Source of the DNA: an uncultured Lachnospiraceae bacterium
Lineage (GTDB): Bacteria > Bacillota > Clostridia > Lachnospirales > Lachnospiraceae
Direction of reading: 5' to 3'
NCBI GenBank assembly: GCA_950097145.1
Contig: CATNCF010000009.1
Span: forward strand, 1-64,000
Length of the DNA: 64,000 nucleotides
In this document: positions 9,239 through 19,262 of the stretch, one piece after another
Numbering within the stretch: the stretch's first letter is position 1
How the letters are laid out: every line of letters starts with the position of its first letter
Made by a program: the position numbers and the translations under genes
The notes under the pieces: model-generated
Database searches by the model: none
Seen by the model: only the letters and a program-made list of their open reading frames with translations
What the model was told of the DNA's origin: nothing

Positions 9239-10732
9239 TTACAGATCCCTTGTAAATGCAGCATGAACACGGTAATCTGTGTAGGCAGCATTATAATTCA
9301 AACTGAAATTTCTGTCTCTTGCAAACAACGGATCATAGAGTCTTCCGTCAATATCTACCCACGCATGTTCCGTATCGGAACAGATTGTCACCTTTTGATA
9401 CCCGCATGCTTTTGCCATATATGCAAATGCACAGGCTAACGACGCACAACAGCCGGAACCTTTATCAAAGATGTCATTTGCAAAGGTAGAATCCCAATCT
9501 ACTGGATCGGCTTTTATTGCATTGAGCGTAGTGCGGTATTGTACATATGGACATTTTTTTATCCAGAGATAACATTTGTAAAGTTTATCCGCCTTGCTGT
9601 CGGCGGGATTTGAAACGGCCTGCACAATGGCCCGCGCCTTTTGGAACACTGCTATCCCATTCGGCGTCAAACCCTCCACCGCTGTCCCATCCATATACAC
9701 TTTGTCAAGGGGAAGACTCAGTATCATGTTATCATGACTGCTATAATAAGCTGTTCCAGCATTAAGCACTGTATCCACAGGGGTAAAAGTTCCCTTTGAT
9801 AAGAGATACATCCTATTATCACTGCCAAAGTAATAACCGTTATATACTGCTCCATTCACATATAATGTCTGTTTGGAAAGCTTCCGGCTCTTCTTTGCTT
9901 TAGAACTGTAGTACCTTGTTCCCTTTTTTACCATTCCGGTTTTTAAGGTACATTTTCCTGATTTTACATGGCACATCCTATTTTTTCTGTCCATATAATA
10001 CCCTGAATATACTTTCCCTTTTACATACAGTGTCTGTTTGGAAAGCTTCCGGCTCTTCTTCGCCTTATAGCTGTAGTACTTTGTCCTTTTTTTTACCGTT
10101 CCGGTTTTCAAGGTACACTTTCCTGATTTTACATGGCACATCCTATTTTTTCTGTCCATGTAATAGCCTGTATATACTTTCCCTTTCACATACAGCGCCT
10201 GTTTCGAAAGCTTCCGGTTCTTCTTTGCTTTAGAACTGTAGTACCTTGTCCCTTTTTTTACCGTTCCGGTTTTTAAGGTACATCTTCCCGATATTACATG
10301 GTACATCTTATTTTTTCTGTCCATGTAATAGCCTGTATATACTTTCCCTGTAACAAATAATGTCTGTCTGGGCAGTTTCTTTCGCGTTTTTCCTGCTTCA
10401 CTATAGTATACTGTTCCCTTACCTGCCATTTTGGTTATCGGTTGTGCCTCTCCATTAGATACTATGTACATAATACCTGCTTTGTCCATATAATACCCGT
10501 TATAAGCCACGCCATCCACATAAAGCAGCCCATCGTTTTTCTCCTGTCCGTCTGACGGTGTTGCCTGAATTCTTTCCGCTTGTCCAGAATCCGTGTTTTC
10601 TTCAGTCTGCATCTCATCTGCTGTCATTTCCTCCAATCGTTCTTCTGCAAAAACAGTCGATGGATAGACTGTAATGAGGCTTGCCACCAGTGCAATTACA
10701 CAGACACAAGCCGCAATTTTCTTCCTTTTCAT
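9239..10732 (-). CDS. Paralogous GYYMD-repeat protein with transglutaminase-like domain
   Basis: About 497 residues with the same plan as its downstream neighbour: signal peptide (KKIAACVCVIALVASLITVYP), short acidic linker, five repeats of about 55 residues (for example LYVKGKVYTGYYMDRKNRM) and a C-terminal transglutaminase-like domain with Cys in GSGCCASLACAF, His in DTEHAWVDIDG and Asp in LYDPLF. The repeats are more basic here. The start at 10732 has AAGGAG seven bases upstream; an upstream ATG 39 bases earlier lacks a good site. It has its own SigA-type promoter and a leader of about 130 bases. It probably arose by tandem duplication. Function unknown beyond a likely secreted peptidase or transamidase. 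Confidence 0.75.
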   Translation of the reverse strand: MKRKKIAACVCVIALVASLITVYPSTVFAEERLEEMTADEMQTEENTDSGQAERIQATPSDGQEKNDGLLYVDGVAYNGYYMDKAGIMYIVSNGEAQPITKMAGKGTVYYSEAGKTRKKLPRQTLFVTGKVYTGYYMDRKNKMYHVISGRCTLKTGTVKKGTRYYSSKAKKNRKLSKQALYVKGKVYTGYYMDRKNRMCHVKSGKCTLKTGTVKKRTKYYSYKAKKSRKLSKQTLYVKGKVYSGYYMDRKNRMCHVKSGKCTLKTGMVKKGTRYYSSKAKKSRKLSKQTLYVNGAVYNGYYFGSDNRMYLLSKGTFTPVDTVLNAGTAYYSSHDNMILSLPLDKVYMDGTAVEGLTPNGIAVFQKARAIVQAVSNPADSKADKLYKCYLWIKKCPYVQYRTTLNAIKADPVDWDSTFANDIFDKGSGCCASLACAFAYMAKACGYQKVTICSDTEHAWVDIDGRLYDPLFARDRNFSLNYNAAYTDYRVHAAFTRDL

Positions 10733-10872
10733 AAATCTCCTTTCATAATCATTACAACCTTTCTTATACACCGATTACATGTGCTTTTTAATAATGTTCC
10801 TTGTACGTCCGTAAGAGTTTTTTCCTTCAGTTCTCCCCTTTCCTTGTGAATTTTAAGAAAACTTTATCCTAA

Positions 10873-10901
10873 ATTATACTCAATATATTTAGTATGGTCA
10901 A
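10873..10901 (-). promoter_or_regulatory. SigA-type promoter for the 10.7-kb repeat-protein gene
   Basis: On the minus strand, TTGACC (10896-10901) and TATAAT (10873-10878) are separated by exactly 17 bp. The implied leader is about 130 bases long. Confidence 0.7.
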
Positions 10902-10948
10902 GTTTTTAGGCATGGTATTATTTAAAAAAATGAATCGGGGGGTTCGGC

Positions 10949-11158
10949 ATGATTTCATACCAGCCTTTTTATGAAACGCTTTTGAAAGAAGGCATAACAG
11001 AATATGCCTTGATTTTCAAGCATGGGATTCCAGCGAATACCCTTCACAGAATGAAACACGGGAAGGCAATCACTACAAAGACACTGGATGCGCTCTGTGG
11101 AATCTTAGATTGTCCCGTGTCCGGCATACTGGAATACATTCCGCCAGAACAGATATGA
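10949..11158 (+). CDS. Small XRE/Cro-type HTH regulator
   Basis: 69 residues, nearly all helix-turn-helix. YALIFKHGIPANTLHRMKHGKAITTKTLDALCGILDCPVSGIL follows the Cro/C1 pattern of scanning helix, basic recognition helix and an LCxxLxCxVxDIL-like end. It is likely a DNA-binding repressor, perhaps dimeric. A purine-rich AATCGGGGGG precedes the ATG. It is divergent from the repeat-protein gene and shares its upstream region, so that gene is a possible target; this is inference. Confidence 0.8.
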   Translation: MISYQPFYETLLKEGITEYALIFKHGIPANTLHRMKHGKAITTKTLDALCGILDCPVSGILEYIPPEQI

Positions 11159-11198
11159 GCAGGGCAGTTCCCAACACAGGCAACATGCCCTGCCCACT

Positions 11199-11387
11199 TT
11201 ACTTGGCTGACTTTGATTCAAAGAATTTCAGAAGATCAGCGTTTTCCATACTTAAGAATTCCCCTGTCCATTGTTCTATCTTCTCTATGAATTTCTCATG
11301 TTCCAGGCACTCCCATGGATGGAGAGTTTCAGCAATCCCATACATACGTGCAAGTGTAACCGCTGTTTCTACATATTTTCTGTCCAT
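11199..11387 (-). CDS. Small hypothetical protein
   Basis: 62 residues, acidic to neutral and mostly helical by composition (VETAVTLARMYGIAE, HEKFIEKIEQWTGEFL). No signal peptide or membrane segment. GAAAGGAT lies about nine bases before the ATG. It converges on the small HTH gene. I do not recognise the family. It looks like a real short gene because it has a ribosome binding site and clean ends, but coding status is not certain. Confidence 0.5.
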   Translation of the reverse strand: MDRKYVETAVTLARMYGIAETLHPWECLEHEKFIEKIEQWTGEFLSMENADLLKFFESKSAK

Positions 11388-11394
11388 GCCTTAA

Positions 11395-11873
11395 TTAATC
11401 CTTTCCTATGTAATCTATATTGTTTCTGTGCCTCCATACAAAGTAATATTACGGAGGAATGCCTAATAGTCTGATTCTTTTAATAAATAATTTTTTTGCA
11501 AAAAAACACAGACTGTAGGACACGGAACAGCTTTTACGATCTGTTCTTCTCGTCATTGTTATAACCTGTAATGTGAATTTATCCTGCACTGCTTATGTAC
11601 CTCCTCCCTAACAATTTTGCATCCGTTCTTTACTTTCTATAGTTGCAGATTAGAAAAAAGCGCAAAAAAAGAAATACCCAATTTAAAATTGGGTACTCCT
11701 TCTGGAAATAGTACGATGGGAAGTTCAAAAAGAAGCTGCCCTGTGGACAGCTTCCTGTATTTATTTTGCCTGTGCCATTGAGAATAATGTATTACTAAGG
11801 CGCATTATGCGCATTATCAATATTTTTATTCTGTACTAGAAAAGGACATAGAAAAAGAAAATGGTGCGCATAG
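11395..11873. other. Non-coding AT-rich interval
   Basis: About 480 bases without a convincing gene. It holds a perfect palindrome TACCCAATTTAAAATTGGGTA-type hairpin (11675-11695, arms of ten bases), a GAAGCTG/CAGCTTC hairpin (11732-11754) and a strong minus-strand ribosome binding site (AGGGAGGAGGT at 11599-11609) not followed by a good reading frame. Confidence 0.6.
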
Positions 11874-11908
11874 AAAAATGCCTGCACTCCAAAACGAAAT
11901 ACAGGCAC
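11874..11908 (-). terminator. gdhA terminator
   Basis: On the minus strand TGCCTG and CAGGCA arms (11902-11907 and 11879-11884) are followed by TTTTTC. It lies 30 bases past the gdhA stop. Confidence 0.7.
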
Positions 11909-11936
11909 TTTCATTTATTTACTTAAAATCTACAAA

Positions 11937-13274
<1,338 letters not shown>

Positions 13275-13398
13275 TCATTCTCCTTTACAATCAAATCTAT
13301 CGTTATCAAGGTACATTTTAATATTATTTTTTCCATTTTGCAAGATTTTTCTTTTATTCTTTAATGTTTTATTATAGCAGAGTATTAAATTCTCTGTA

Positions 13399-13428
13399 TT
13401 GACAGGAACATACGCCATCCTTTAAAAT
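13399..13428 (+). promoter_or_regulatory. SigA-type promoter for thiT
   Basis: TTGACA (13399-13404) and TAAAAT (13423-13428) are separated by 18 bp. The leader of about 30 bases is too short for a TPP riboswitch and contains no CUGAGA or ACCUGAUCUGG elements. Confidence 0.65.
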
Positions 13429-13461
13429 AGAACAGAATTATTTTCTACAGGGAGGACTATT

Positions 13462-14142
13462 ATGAATCATTTTTTTGCTGCACCTACAAATGAATGGAAT
13501 AACAATGCCGTCCGTCTCACACCTGCAGGCATTTTCACTGTAGCCGCCGTAATTGTGCTGCTGATAACAATTGCATTGCTGATGCGGTACCGTCAGTCAC
13601 GCTCCAGAAAAATCACCACCAAACAACTGGTTTTTTCTGCAGCCGCTATGGCTCTGGCCCTGGTCACTTCCATGATCAAACTATTTGAAATGCCTATGGG
13701 CGGTTCTGTCACACTGCTTAGTATGCTGTTTATTGTCCTCATAGGCTACTGGTACGGACCTTATGCCGGTCTTATGACAGCCGTGGCTTACGGGCTGCTG
13801 CAATTTGTACTGGAACCTGTTTTCTATACTATCCCCCAGATGCTCACAGATTATCCCTTTGCCTTCGGTGCGCTTGGTCTGTCAGGATTCTTCAGCAAAC
13901 AAAAAAATGGATTGGTTAAGGGTTATCTTGCCGGAGTTTTCGGCCGTTACTTTTTCGCCTTCTTATCCGGCGTTATTTTCTTTGGCTCCTATGCCCCGGA
14001 CACCATGGCCGCCCCCATTTATTCCCTGGCATACAACGGTTCCTATCTGGGCGCGGAAGCTGCCGTTACTTTAATTCTTATTGCGCTGCCGCCTGTTTCG
14101 AAAGCTCTTGCCCAGGTAAAGCAGATGGCTTTTGAAGAATAG
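13462..14142 (+). CDS. thiT: ECF thiamine transporter substrate-binding subunit
   Basis: 226 residues and about six to seven membrane segments; an S-component of energy-coupling factor transporters. The ThiT-like core includes MPMGGSVTLLSMLFIVLIGYWYGPYAG and the region around PVFYTIPQMLTDYPFAF, where the acidic and aromatic residues fit the thiamine pocket. An extra N-terminal membrane helix (ILTVAAVIVLLITIALLM-like, about 20-42) makes it longer than the usual 180-200 residues. It would share EcfAA'T modules encoded elsewhere. GGGAGGA lies upstream of the ATG. Its last 65 bases overlap the end of the convergent methyltransferase gene. Confidence 0.85.
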   Translation: MNHFFAAPTNEWNNNAVRLTPAGIFTVAAVIVLLITIALLMRYRQSRSRKITTKQLVFSAAAMALALVTSMIKLFEMPMGGSVTLLSMLFIVLIGYWYGPYAGLMTAVAYGLLQFVLEPVFYTIPQMLTDYPFAFGALGLSGFFSKQKNGLVKGYLAGVFGRYFFAFLSGVIFFGSYAPDTMAAPIYSLAYNGSYLGAEAAVTLILIALPPVSKALAQVKQMAFEE

Positions 14143-16108
14143 AATATTCCGCTTCCGCCAGACCATACGCAGCGGCAATTTTTCTGTCTGCTTCATGATA
14201 AGTTTCTTGCCAGAGTATCGGATCAGATACTGACATCATTTTCTCTGCCAGTAAAATAATCTCTTTCTGCTGCGCCAAAGATACCGCTGGAATAGGAATC
14301 TGTTCTAAATAACTGCGCAGCACCTTCATGGAACGGAATTTTCGTTCATAAATAAACTGAGCCGTCCGTGAATTAAGAACTGCAAGAACATATTTTATAT
14401 CTACGCCGGGAATCCGGGGAATAAGAATATTGCAGCTATTTAAAGACAATCTCTGTCTGTCGTCATAGGCAAATACCAGCTCTTTTCCAATAAAACGGTA
14501 AAAGAGTTTTTCTTTTGCCCTATAATAGTGTTCTGGCGCTGTCTGCTGAAAATACTGGGGCTCGTAAGCAAGATACTGTTTTCCCTCCTGAATGGCGTAT
14601 TTTCCAATATCACAGCCTTTCAGCACAACTTCAGTTCCGGTGCTCTTTTCTTTCTTGACATATTTTTTATTATCCCCAGTTACAATGCCTAATGCAAAAT
14701 CTGCCTGTCCGCTCAAAAAAAATAGTTCTTTTCTTTGTTCTATCTTATCTAAAATCTGATATTCCTCATCCGTCATATGGAAATTAAAACGCTCTTTTGT
14801 GACAGTCCGGTTTATTTTTATCTGAAATTTCCCATGTTCTCCATCAATATTCATTCCACATGTCTTCAAAGTCCGGCCTGTTTTATACATATTCAGGATA
14901 ACAGCCGGGCACTGTACTTTATCAAAAACATTTCCAAGATAGCTAAGACTTTGAATCTGAACCTGCTCTGTTATCAAGCTGCGTATTTTTTCATGAGATT
15001 TTACATACAAAACTGCCTCCGGCAGAACAAAGGAAATCAATCCCCCCGGTTTTACTCTGCGAAGAGACTGCTCCAGAAACAAATCGTAAGCTTCCCCGCC
15101 CGTTCCGGTGAGAAAATTCTTTCTTAAAACCTGACTCTGGGCATGTTCCCTGGAACTGCCCCAAGGAGGATTTCCTAAAATTACATCATATTGTTCTCCA
15201 TCTTCTCCCATCAGAAAATCTCTCACCTGAATCCGTTCCCGAATCAGTGGGACAGGTACATCCCGGCAGGCAATGGCAAGATTAATTCTGGCAATCTGCA
15301 CGGCAAGAAGATCCACGTCTCCTCCATAGAGCTCCTCCATACGAAAATTTCTGGATAACTGCAGCAGAAAATTTCCAGTACCGCAGCAAGGGTCCAGGAT
15401 TTTAAGAGAATGCTTGGCTGCAGTTTCATCAATTTTCAAATCCTTCAGCAGCTTTTGTACAATACATGCCGGGGTATAATATGCCCCGGCAGCTTTGCGC
15501 GCACCCAAATTTTTCAGGGACAGATAAAGCATTCCCAGAACATCGTTCTCCGGCTCCAGGCAGTATTGAATACCGGAAAAAAGATGCTCCTGCCGCAGGC
15601 CGCAGGCTCCCTGACGATTGCTCTGCTCCCCCAGCAGTTCCCTGACTAAGATATCATACTCTCCCAAATTTATCTTACCCTGCCTGTAATGGAACAAAAA
15701 ATCATCTGAGAAATCATATTCCTTTCCCGCTGCCTGACCCAAAAGCTGCAGGGCACATTCCCCAAGTATTTCCCGAAGCCGCATTTCTTCCGGCGGCTGT
15801 CTATTTTGTCTGCGCACAATACTGGAAATCACTGCATAATTCCTGGAAGAACCTGTGAGATAACTTGCATAAATACCATTTCCGGCTACATATTTCTTAT
15901 TTCTTCTGCTTTTTAAAGTTTTTGTATCCCCATGTTTTAATTCTTTCTGAAGCTGCTTCACATACTTTTGCGAAAAATATGGTTTTCCTCCATGATCCCT
16001 GTCTGGTACAAGCCTGCCCAGGCGCAGCCAATTTCTGCCCGTGGCCTCTGAAATAGAGAGACAATGACAAAGCTCTTTCATGGAAATATTTTTTTCTTTT
16101 ACTTTCAT
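14078..16108 (-). CDS. HTH-fused N6-adenine DNA methyltransferase
   Basis: 676 residues. The N-terminus (about 8-55) is a MerR/excisionase-like helix-turn-helix, MKELCHCLSISEATGRNWLRLGRL. A methylase domain follows with motif I (ILDPCCGTGNFLLQ) and motif IV (VILGNPPWG, the NPPW form typical of N6-adenine enzymes). The C-terminal third, with KGCDIGKYAI and a closing ILIPRIPGVDIKYVLAVLNSR segment, resembles TaqI-type specificity domains. No nuclease motif and no neighbouring restriction gene are visible, so it may be an orphan methyltransferase or a type II enzyme that lost its nuclease. The HTH fusion suggests extra DNA contact. Convergent with thiT. Confidence 0.85.
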   Translation of the reverse strand: MKVKEKNISMKELCHCLSISEATGRNWLRLGRLVPDRDHGGKPYFSQKYVKQLQKELKHGDTKTLKSRRNKKYVAGNGIYASYLTGSSRNYAVISSIVRRQNRQPPEEMRLREILGECALQLLGQAAGKEYDFSDDFLFHYRQGKINLGEYDILVRELLGEQSNRQGACGLRQEHLFSGIQYCLEPENDVLGMLYLSLKNLGARKAAGAYYTPACIVQKLLKDLKIDETAAKHSLKILDPCCGTGNFLLQLSRNFRMEELYGGDVDLLAVQIARINLAIACRDVPVPLIRERIQVRDFLMGEDGEQYDVILGNPPWGSSREHAQSQVLRKNFLTGTGGEAYDLFLEQSLRRVKPGGLISFVLPEAVLYVKSHEKIRSLITEQVQIQSLSYLGNVFDKVQCPAVILNMYKTGRTLKTCGMNIDGEHGKFQIKINRTVTKERFNFHMTDEEYQILDKIEQRKELFFLSGQADFALGIVTGDNKKYVKKEKSTGTEVVLKGCDIGKYAIQEGKQYLAYEPQYFQQTAPEHYYRAKEKLFYRFIGKELVFAYDDRQRLSLNSCNILIPRIPGVDIKYVLAVLNSRTAQFIYERKFRSMKVLRSYLEQIPIPAVSLAQQKEIILLAEKMMSVSDPILWQETYHEADRKIAAAYGLAEAEYSILQKPSALPGQELSKQAAAQ

Positions 16109-16294
16109 GTCTGGGTTTCATCCTCTTCTCTAAATTACTCATATGCAGATCTTAACATGATTTGTGCACTCTTGGCAATAATAGGAATATTAGATTCATT
16201 CCGTCCGTCATAATAATAACATGCCAGCCTGCGTAAACTACAAGTATACACTGTATATCCATACACATTTTAGTTCATGGAACTGGAGGAACTT

Positions 16295-16807
16295 ATGTAT
16301 AAAAAACTTTTAAACTACACCATTGCCGGAATCCTGTTTACTTCTATTTTCGGCACCTTATCCCACTTTATCTACGAATGGTCTGGGTTCCATTGGCTGG
16401 CGGGCCTGTTCACCCCTGTTAATGAGTCTACCTGGGAACACATGAAATTATTATTTTTTCCCATGCTTTTCTATGGTATATTTATGTGGTTTTCCCTAAG
16501 AAAAGATTATCCCTGTATAGCCTTTAGCTATCCCCTCGGCATCCTTGCCGGGACTTTCGCCATTCCAATACTCTTCTATACTTACTCCGGCATTCTTGGA
16601 AAAAATTATACTGCCGCTGACATCCTGATTTTCTATATCAGTGTGGTTCTGGCTTTTGCATCCACCTACTCTCTGTGCCGCTGCAAAAAAGAAAAATACA
16701 GCCTGATACCCGCGCTCCTGGTACTGGCCCTGGCCATATGTTTTCTATGCTTCACCATTTCTCCCCCGGAATTTGGCATTTTTTCTCCGCCAGCATACAA
16801 TAAATAG
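16295..16807 (+). CDS. DUF6512-like membrane protein
   Basis: About 170 residues with five membrane helices (IAGILFTSIFGTLSHFIY, LLFFPMLFYGIFMWF, GILAGTFAIPILFY, ILIFYISVVLAFASTY, LIPALLVLALAICFL). The motif FTPVNESTWEHMKLLFFP is distinctive of this uncharacterised family. The start at 16295 is preferred because GGAGGA lies four bases upstream; the ATG 18 bases earlier would put that site inside the gene. Function unknown. Confidence 0.75.
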   Translation: MYKKLLNYTIAGILFTSIFGTLSHFIYEWSGFHWLAGLFTPVNESTWEHMKLLFFPMLFYGIFMWFSLRKDYPCIAFSYPLGILAGTFAIPILFYTYSGILGKNYTAADILIFYISVVLAFASTYSLCRCKKEKYSLIPALLVLALAICFLCFTISPPEFGIFSPPAYNK

Positions 16808-16822
16808 AAAAAGGATTTTTCT

Positions 16823-17308
16823 ATGAACTATGAAACTCTTGTACCGATCACTGGTATCATACAAAACATTTCTCAATCTCCTAATAACTGCTGCCACCAG
16901 ACCATTACCATTAATACCCCCAATGGCATCAACAATTTTGTTCTTTCTCCCAGCACCGAGGTTGTGGGCAGCGCGCAGCTCCGGTCTGGTATGCCTGTGG
17001 CTGCTTTTTACGATTCCAGCCTTCCTGTGCCGCTGATTTATCCTCCCCGATTCCAGGCAGAACTTATCACACCACTGCAAAATGATGAAATTGTAATGCT
17101 AAATTTTTTCCGCAGAAATCTCACTGCCACTGATAATTCCCTGCGTATAAATCTTACCCGCAGCACAAGAATCGTCACACTGAACGGACAGCGTTACTCC
17201 TGTCCGCCCGGCGGAAACTACCTGCTTGTATACTATTCTGTGACAACCAGAAGCATCCCTCCCCAGACTACTCCCAGAAAGATCGTAGTCTTATGTGAGG
17301 AATCGTAA
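16823..17308 (+). CDS. Conserved hypothetical protein, beta-rich
   Basis: 161 residues, no signal peptide or membrane segment. It begins with TGIIQNISQSP, has a Cys-Cys pair (NNCCHQ), and contains two related halves built on short beta segments: TITINTPNGINNFVLSP and STRIVTLNGQRYSCPPG. The phrases LRSGMPVAAFYDSSLPVPLIYPPRF and TTRSIPPQTTPRKI are strikingly proline-rich. It starts 15 bases after the DUF6512 gene and probably shares its transcript. I recognise the pattern as one of the conserved clostridial hypotheticals but cannot assign a function. Confidence 0.65.
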   Translation: MNYETLVPITGIIQNISQSPNNCCHQTITINTPNGINNFVLSPSTEVVGSAQLRSGMPVAAFYDSSLPVPLIYPPRFQAELITPLQNDEIVMLNFFRRNLTATDNSLRINLTRSTRIVTLNGQRYSCPPGGNYLLVYYSVTTRSIPPQTTPRKIVVLCEES

Positions 17309-17314
17309 AATCCG

Positions 17315-17343
17315 TTGCACTTTTTTTCCTGTTCAAGTATAAT
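17315..17343 (+). promoter_or_regulatory. SigA-type promoter for the PNPOx-fold gene
   Basis: TTGCAC (17315-17320), 17-bp spacer, TATAAT (17338-17343); start codon 33 bases downstream. Confidence 0.75.
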
Positions 17344-17376
17344 CAATACAGACATTGACGTGAAAGGAAAAAGATT

Positions 17377-17871
17377 ATGAGAAAACGCGAAAGAGAAATT
17401 ACAGAGCCATCAGAAATTTTAGCCATACTGGATGAATGTAAAATCCTGCACCTGGGACTAAGCGATGGGGATCAGCCTTATGTGGTTCCACTTAATTATG
17501 GCTATCTGCTGGAAGACGGGAAACTGACCTTCTACCTTCATGGGTCCACAGAAGGATACAAATATGAAGTACTGCAGAAGAACCCCAAAGTTTCCTTTGC
17601 CATGGAATGCGGCGTCATTCCCTTTGAGGGAACAGCCGCCTGCCAGTACGGCATGTCCTACCGCAGCCTAATGGGAAAAGGAACGGCGAAGCTTGTAACA
17701 GATACAGACGAAAAACAATTGGGATTATCTATTTTGATGAAGACTCAGACAGGAAAAGATTTTTCTTTTAATGAGAAACTGGTTTCCATTGTAAATGTAA
17801 TAAAAATTACGGCAGACAGCTATTCTGCAAAAAAGCGGCCGCTACCGCCAAAAACATCGGCAGGGAACTAA
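17377..17871 (+). CDS. Pyridoxamine 5'-phosphate oxidase-fold flavoprotein (NimA-like)
   Basis: 164 residues of the FMN-binding split-barrel family often annotated as nitroimidazole-resistance or PNPOx-like proteins. Diagnostic features are the start EITEPSEILAILDECKILHLGLSDGDQPYVVPLNYGY, the strand LTFYLHGSTEGYKYEVLQ, and the central CQYGMSYRSLMGKGTA. A flavin- or heme-binding oxidoreductase role in the cytosol is expected; the substrate is unknown and nitroimidazole resistance should not be assumed. GAAAGGA lies before the ATG and a strong hairpin closes the unit. Confidence 0.85.
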   Translation: MRKREREITEPSEILAILDECKILHLGLSDGDQPYVVPLNYGYLLEDGKLTFYLHGSTEGYKYEVLQKNPKVSFAMECGVIPFEGTAACQYGMSYRSLMGKGTAKLVTDTDEKQLGLSILMKTQTGKDFSFNEKLVSIVNVIKITADSYSAKKRPLPPKTSAGN

Positions 17872-17900
17872 ACTTCCCTGCCGATAATGATAATTTTTAA
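17856..17900. terminator. Bidirectional terminator
   Basis: A perfect 12-bp stem, ATCGGCAGGGAA (17856-17867) and TTCCCTGCCGAT (17874-17885), precedes AATTTTTAAT. It lies between the convergent PNPOx-fold gene and the GPH transporter gene and overlaps the end of the former. Confidence 0.85.
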
Positions 17901-17905
17901 TAATT

Positions 17906-19234
17906 TTATGCTTTCTGATTCCTCCGGGCTTCCAGTTCCCGTGTCATTTCGTCTCTAAGCCCATCCAGCTTATAGAAATATGTCAGCACTGCAATCAATA
18001 CGCACAGAACAATTGGAATCCAGATAAAACAAATTTCTATACAGGACAATGCCCTTGGTGTCTGGACTGCATTCGCAACGTAACCGCCATGTTCCAGAAA
18101 TGCCCCGATGATAAAACTGGTAAGCCCCATTCCCCCTTTTACAAAGAATCCCTGGAATGCAGCAATCAATCCTGCCACACTGGCATTCTTTTTATATTCA
18201 GAATAGTCAATCACATCCGGCTGCATGGCAAAGGTAAGTCCAAACACTCCATAGATGCCAAGTCCCGTTATCACCAATCCAATCAACAGACAGGCTGCAG
18301 AATTTCTTCCCACATAAATAAGCATATCTCCCGCTATGTATAAAATAAGGCTGAAAAACATCAAATTCCTTTTACTAACTCTTTTTTCCAGCGCCGGAAG
18401 AAGCAGGAGCATAGGGAGCCCCGATAAGATTCCAAGAATCCCCACCAAAGACAGCCACTCCGGTCTGTTCAGGTTATACTGAAAATAATAGATCACAGTT
18501 GTGCTGCGCACCACATAAAGGGAGAAATAAAATAAATTTAACAAAAACAGAATCCATGCCTGTCCGGTCAGCCCTTGAAAGTCCTCCTTTAAGGAAGCAT
18601 GTTTTTGAACCACCGTAGGTGGAACTACCTCCTTAGTACTTGCAAAAGTAACGAAAAAAATACACATTGCGGCAATTCCATAAATGGTCATTGTAACCAA
18701 ATATCCTCTTGACGAATTTCCTCTGCCGAAAAATTGTACCAGCGGCGCAGTAATAGACATCACCACTGCCGTTCCAATCATGGCGCAGACCATTCTTGTT
18801 GATACCAGAATATCTCTTTCATGGACATCCGAAGTAAGGCGCGGCACAATGGTATTAAGAGGAATGTTTACAACCGTATATGCCGTGCACAGCAGACAGT
18901 AAGTTACGTAAGCCCACACCAGTTTCCCGCCGCTTCCAAAATCTGGAATAAAAAATGTTAAAAATGTAAAAATTGCGAATGGCACAGCTCCAAAGAGAAA
19001 ATATGGCCTTCCCTGTCCCCATTTTGTATGGGTGCGATCCACAATCAGGCCCATACCTGTATCTGTAAAAGCATCTATAAATTTTGTTACCAGCATCATG
19101 GTTCCTGCCGCTGCCGCGGTAATTCCAAATACATCCGTATAGAACACCATCAGATAGGACGCCATCGTACTAAAAACCAAATTGCATCCCAGATCCCCAA
19201 TCCCATATCCCACACGTTTTCCCCATTTTCCCAT
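17906..19234 (-). CDS. GPH-family sugar:cation symporter
   Basis: About 442 residues with 12 membrane helices, MFS/GPH (glycoside-pentoside-hexuronide) family. Typical features are the N-terminal GYGIGDLGCNLVFSTMASYLMVFYTDVFGI, FIDAFTDTGMGLIVDRTHTKWGQGRPYFLFG and, near the C-terminus, FAMQPDVIDYSEYKKNASVAGLIAAFQGFFVKGGMGL. It should import a glycoside or uronide with Na+ or H+. The start at 19234 is supported by GGAAAAGGTGA just upstream. It follows the SDR gene, whose stop codon (19263) is 28 bases before this start, and shares the ROK-type operator. Substrate unknown. Confidence 0.9.
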   Translation of the reverse strand: MGKWGKRVGYGIGDLGCNLVFSTMASYLMVFYTDVFGITAAAAGTMMLVTKFIDAFTDTGMGLIVDRTHTKWGQGRPYFLFGAVPFAIFTFLTFFIPDFGSGGKLVWAYVTYCLLCTAYTVVNIPLNTIVPRLTSDVHERDILVSTRMVCAMIGTAVVMSITAPLVQFFGRGNSSRGYLVTMTIYGIAAMCIFFVTFASTKEVVPPTVVQKHASLKEDFQGLTGQAWILFLLNLFYFSLYVVRSTTVIYYFQYNLNRPEWLSLVGILGILSGLPMLLLLPALEKRVSKRNLMFFSLILYIAGDMLIYVGRNSAACLLIGLVITGLGIYGVFGLTFAMQPDVIDYSEYKKNASVAGLIAAFQGFFVKGGMGLTSFIIGAFLEHGGYVANAVQTPRALSCIEICFIWIPIVLCVLIAVLTYFYKLDGLRDEMTRELEARRNQKA

Positions 19235-19262
19235 AACTTCACCTTTTCCTTCCTTGTCTTCT

